From Candidatus Dojkabacteria bacterium (GTDB taxonomy: Bacteria; Patescibacteriota; Dojkabacteria; SC72; JAFGCJ01), in assembly GCA_028696915.1 (NCBI GenBank), contig JAQVGB010000005.1:1-25413 (forward strand): a stretch of 25,413 nt of DNA. The letters are read 5' to 3'. Below, piece after piece: positions 23,701 through 25,413 of this stretch. Position 1 is the stretch's first letter, and each line of letters begins with the position of its first letter. Under the pieces are notes generated by a model, which saw only the letters and a list, made by a program, of their open reading frames with translations, searched no databases and had not been told where the DNA came from. The translations under genes and the position numbers were made by a program.

Positions 23701-24410
23701 TTCTCAACGGGAGTTCTTCTGCCGGAACCGCTACTGGTAATACGAATCCGTGGTGTTCGAATTCATATCAGAGCAAGGTGAAACCAGGACGCCCGGAAAG
23801 CTTGGTGTCATCATGGTATGATGAACTGTACCGGCTGGCTAACCATTCCGATTGGCTGGCTGATGATCCGTTGAGATCGATAGTGGAGCTTGATTCACTA
23901 TCGAAGCTTCAGTATGTGGTAGCAACGGAGGGTGAAGGAATCTACCAATATACAGGAGGGGAGGATATTGTGCTTGCTGCAGGATGCCCAGGGAGAAAGT
24001 TAATTTTCCTTAGCGGTGGCTCGTATAGTGTAACGATATCGCCTAAATCAACTGCCGATCCCAGTTGGGCATGTCTTTTTGTGGGTGGAGCGGGTGTGAC
24101 AGTGAACATAAACCCCGGAGCACCTAATGACGGGATGGCAGAAGAGGTGAATATGGCGTTTATACTCGAAGGAGACTTTATTGTGTATGAAGATCTTGAT
24201 CCTTTGTTAATCAATGGTTTCGTCTTCGCTTCGGGGCGTGTGCACCTCGCGAGAAATCTGGGACTTCTCGGCAATGACAGAAATCCTTCTGAAATAATAC
24301 GCTTTGATCCAGCGTATCTAGAAATATTCAGGGATATGCTTGGGAGAAGAAAGCTCAAGGATTTTGAGTGCGGCATCTCTTCCGGATCGTCACTGTGTAC
24401 GGGTTGGTAG
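20730..24410 (+). CDS. Giant secreted cysteine-rich Fn3 protein with inserted Hint domain (cassette 2)
   Basis: 1226 residues. An N-terminal signal peptide or anchor (about 20-44) precedes a cysteine-rich head with 28 cysteines up to residue 194. The head includes a CGNGVVDSGEECDGN stretch like the Myxococcus-type Cys-rich repeat. A complete Hint domain follows (C195-N346), and then the CFCKCYC linker. An Fn3-like domain (about 365-522) with TYYWAVRA comes next. The core block (about 608-730) repeats NCYDEL, CSPNCTY, PYGCAGCRRDW, TGCNGCYF. The C-terminal domain has LLINGFVFASG and FDPAYLEIFRDML and ends DFECGISSGSSLCTGW. The protein parallels the 935-residue giant throughout except for the Hint. 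An internal ATG at 20748 is an alternative start. The GMVCAC cleavage region is not a good lipobox. Likely extracellular; function inferred only from the pilus context. Confidence 0.85.
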   Translation: MHPNRKMTELRRQTKNYRAAWLIGLPIVVFFMASGFLSFTGMVCACDPKCEIERCKELTPGETECWCDARDGVKCNHSGDGCDCDCFKVSGGGCGGCSGGGCVCGSDGSCSRFDCNPYCKDGWTSVNNGNDSCSFVCCCGNGLTCYKVNEPDPAPPPPPPATCGNGVVDSGEECDGNMCSSGMCNTNCTCPDPSCFPAGTMVSMADGSGRAIEDVKEGDIVLSYDPTSRKFSENRVKEVESPVRSGVYILNGGLVKVTNEHPFYIRRTDTLTSVEGWASIDPESTDREVSIPYLMELSVGDLLMSSDGTWLSIVTMEYVEGEVQTYNLILEDCPNTYFANGLLVHNKDDGVSCFCKCYCYGPGWRYPNPVTPSRPRPSGVVLPSAPATLEWSRPLMDVWGTDGMYCANGKNKCACTYDFDDTFEHNRKYELYLSNVPPSDMNALPNQHQDCPATNSNFICAVTPGALSGSYTIPSGTLKPGVTYYWAVRAVDGAASPYVVKDGIGCPSRGPWSSVWTFTYGSPDQVPAIVNVEVLKDNLHCWDVPPSSGFEGIPSRWTGSAVANPPDTINNPLDIAVTVYDGDGWRDFDTIYFMMVPEVNGVIDSKYTLPFNCYDELKKYLAFSFWPEFYFHYNEDFRYAIALEALTCSPNCTYKNETDCEARVGCSWDESWATALDPYGCAGCRRDWAERPFSPTPSSRLYQYDQSCNYKDGTPTGCNGCYFKTTNYTYTIEDVRHEVLSDTTVKYIFRIKFSSNFPIGTFRMLAMAKAYSNGGIVYSAGENPGCDETLPCRTTSKDWTWGFDFTKPFASVNMETDIPNNSVTISEDSSDPLSGLKRVFNHTYDIQYADETPDVTNAFYTVPDEFVVSWNSPRVTDHDRVHENAIHLQGGEHVTARLTAEDRACNVNSDARSLEIGQEWMLTLGGDVYSGDTLYDPLPPLSDDQLTKPSIEPFSMYPQLTNPLYGKNHSISLSQYWIGADDSGACSPLHFLNGSSSAGTATGNTNPWCSNSYQSKVKPGRPESLVSSWYDELYRLANHSDWLADDPLRSIVELDSLSKLQYVVATEGEGIYQYTGGEDIVLAAGCPGRKLIFLSGGSYSVTISPKSTADPSWACLFVGGAGVTVNINPGAPNDGMAEEVNMAFILEGDFIVYEDLDPLLINGFVFASGRVHLARNLGLLGNDRNPSEIIRFDPAYLEIFRDMLGRRKLKDFECGISSGSSLCTGW
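21312..21767 (+). other. Hint (Hedgehog/intein-type) autoprocessing domain inside the 1226-aa protein
   Basis: Residues 195-346 of the product. It opens with C195 in CFPAGTMVSMADG and IEDVKEGDIVLSYD. It has the catalytic TxxH (T258-N-E-H261, TNEHPFY) and ends YFANGLLVHN (H345-N346). Length (152 aa) fits a mini-intein or Hedgehog Hint without an endonuclease. The residue after Asn is Lys347, so classical splicing is not expected. Cleavage at either end is possible. The paralogue at 15652 has none of this segment. Confidence 0.88.
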
Positions 24411-24428
24411 ACACGATTCTAGCATGCG

Positions 24429-24458
24429 TTGACTTTGCTTTTGTCTATGCACTATGAT
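24429..24458 (+). promoter_or_regulatory. Promoter of pilM
   Basis: TTGACT (24429-24434), an 18-base spacer and TATGAT (24453-24458) lie between the giant-protein gene and pilM. The 11-mer around the -35 (24425-24435) equals that of pilB. No terminator is visible in 24411-24428, so read-through from upstream is possible as well. Confidence 0.7.
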
Positions 24459-24488
24459 CTACTAGAGAAGGTATGTATTAGTTGGAAC

Positions 24489-24496
24489 GACTGCCC
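24489..24496 (+). promoter_or_regulatory. Conserved GACTGCCC leader motif before the pilM start
   Basis: The same octamer as at 4204-4211, ending one base before the pilM ATG and preceded by TATGTATTA (24472-24480). It takes the place where a Shine-Dalgarno sequence would be sought. Role unknown. Confidence 0.4.
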
Positions 24497-24497
24497 T

Positions 24498-25413
24498 ATG
24501 GAAAAACTGCCGGACCACGTGGGCGTGGACTTCGGAAATCACAGTGTAAAAGCGGTACAGCTTAAGGATTTGGACCGCGCACCGTCGCTGGTATCGTTTG
24601 CCAGCCAGCCCACCCCGGTCGGCGTTATCAATAGCGAGGACGAAGAACATAAGCGTAAGCTTGCCGATGCGCTCAAGATCCTTTTCGACGAAGGAGCGTT
24701 CAAGACCCGGAATGTTGTCATTGCGCTTCCCGAATTCTCAATTTTCACGCGATTCCTGGAGTTTCCCGGGGTTAAGGAGGAGGAGTTGGACGACGCGGTG
24801 CATTGGCAGGCCAAGCAGGTGGTGCCGATCCCTATTGCCGACGTACAGATGAGCTCGATCGTGCTCGGGAGGGACGAATCCAAAAATGCGTTCAAAGTTC
24901 TGCTGGTCGCCGCACCGAAGAAACTGATCGAAATCTATGTGAAAATTCTCGAGATGGCGAAGCTTGAGCCTGTCGCAGTCGAAACAGAAGGAATCTCGGC
25001 GGCTCGGGCGATCACGAAATCCGCCGGGATTGGGAGTGCGGTAATCCTTGATTTCGGCTCACAGAGCACCGACATGGGAATTATGTATAACGGCGATCTG
25101 ATTTTTTCTCAGAGCATTTCAGTAGGATCAGACTCGCTGACAAGAGCAATTGTCACTGATTTTTCTTTTGAATATACGCAGGCGGAGGAATATAAACGTA
25201 ACTACGGTCTGGACGAATCACAACTTGAAGGGAAAATTTCCGCGAGCCTGAAACCGGTCATGGATTCTATAGTAGCTGAAGTGCGGCGAGGGATCGAATT
25301 CTACAAGTCCCGTACCCTCATGGCCCCACCCGATCAGTACATGCTTATCGGGGATGGAGCGCTACTTCCCGGTCTTGTACCGTTCCTTGCTCAGGAATTG
25401 AATGCCAATGTTC
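24498..25413 (+). CDS. pilM: Type IV pilus assembly protein PilM (3' end outside window)
   Basis: Actin-like ATPase of the cytoplasmic alignment subcomplex that binds the N-terminus of PilN. The 305 visible residues show the phosphate-1 motif GVDFGNHSVKAVQL near the start, a phosphate-2 motif VILDFGSQSTDMGIM, and the adenosine motif MLIGDGALLPGL near the edge. LEFPGVKEEELDDAVHWQAKQVVP is characteristic of PilM. The start is the ATG at 24498, behind its own promoter. The family length is about 350, so some 40-50 residues are missing. pilN and pilO are expected just beyond the window. Confidence 0.93.
   Translation, partial: MEKLPDHVGVDFGNHSVKAVQLKDLDRAPSLVSFASQPTPVGVINSEDEEHKRKLADALKILFDEGAFKTRNVVIALPEFSIFTRFLEFPGVKEEELDDAVHWQAKQVVPIPIADVQMSSIVLGRDESKNAFKVLLVAAPKKLIEIYVKILEMAKLEPVAVETEGISAARAITKSAGIGSAVILDFGSQSTDMGIMYNGDLIFSQSISVGSDSLTRAIVTDFSFEYTQAEEYKRNYGLDESQLEGKISASLKPVMDSIVAEVRRGIEFYKSRTLMAPPDQYMLIGDGALLPGLVPFLAQELNANV

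Noticed and set aside
1..25413. tRNA, rRNA, CRISPR array, insertion sequence or integrase
   Set aside because: None of the corresponding sequences or repeat patterns was seen on reading either strand.

Overview
The window looks like a chromosome segment of a Candidate Phyla Radiation (Patescibacteria) bacterium. The reasons are a type IV pilus (T4P) locus with no outer-membrane secretin in view, a short gyrB, a delta-prime-like clamp-loader gene beside it, many starts without a Shine-Dalgarno sequence, and very large cysteine-rich secreted proteins of unknown family. UGA is an ordinary stop codon (pilT, pilC and others end in TGA), so this is not one of the lineages that read UGA as glycine. 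Placement below CPR is not secure from sequence alone; a Peregrinibacteria-like lineage is only a guess.

Left part, 27-4070, minus strand: three housekeeping genes run leftward, holB-like (DNA polymerase III delta prime), gyrB, and a membrane-anchored GH3 beta-N-acetylhexosaminidase. A divergent promoter region at 4071-4211 separates them from the pilus locus.

Middle part, 4212-13847, plus strand: the pilus machine. It has pilB (extension ATPase), pilT (retraction ATPase with an unusual disordered N-terminus of about 255 residues), pilC (platform), and a pilin with a cysteine-rich tail. A strong intrinsic terminator follows. After it come pilD (prepilin peptidase), three further prepilins with divergent cleavage sites, and a PilX-like protein.

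Right part, 13876-24410, plus strand: a single-domain response regulator, then two successive versions of one cassette. Each version begins with a small membrane protein carrying the motif WGYHTSR, continues with other membrane-anchored proteins, and ends with a giant secreted cysteine-rich protein (935 and 1226 residues). The two giants are clear paralogues with a cysteine-rich head, an Fn3-like domain, a strongly conserved cysteine core and a conserved C-terminus. Only the second carries an inserted Hint (Hedgehog/intein-type) autoprocessing domain, and only the second cassette has an all-helical 391-residue membrane-anchored protein. Because they sit between the minor pilins and pilM, I infer that these giants are pilus-tip or pilus-associated adhesins, in the position PilY1 occupies in other bacteria. 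They are the best candidates here for an undescribed system.

Right edge: pilM (actin-like) starts at 24498 behind a promoter almost identical in its -35 region to that of pilB, and runs off the window. pilN and pilO would be expected next. No tRNA, rRNA, CRISPR array, insertion sequence or integrase was seen, and no gene-free stretch exceeds 300 bases.
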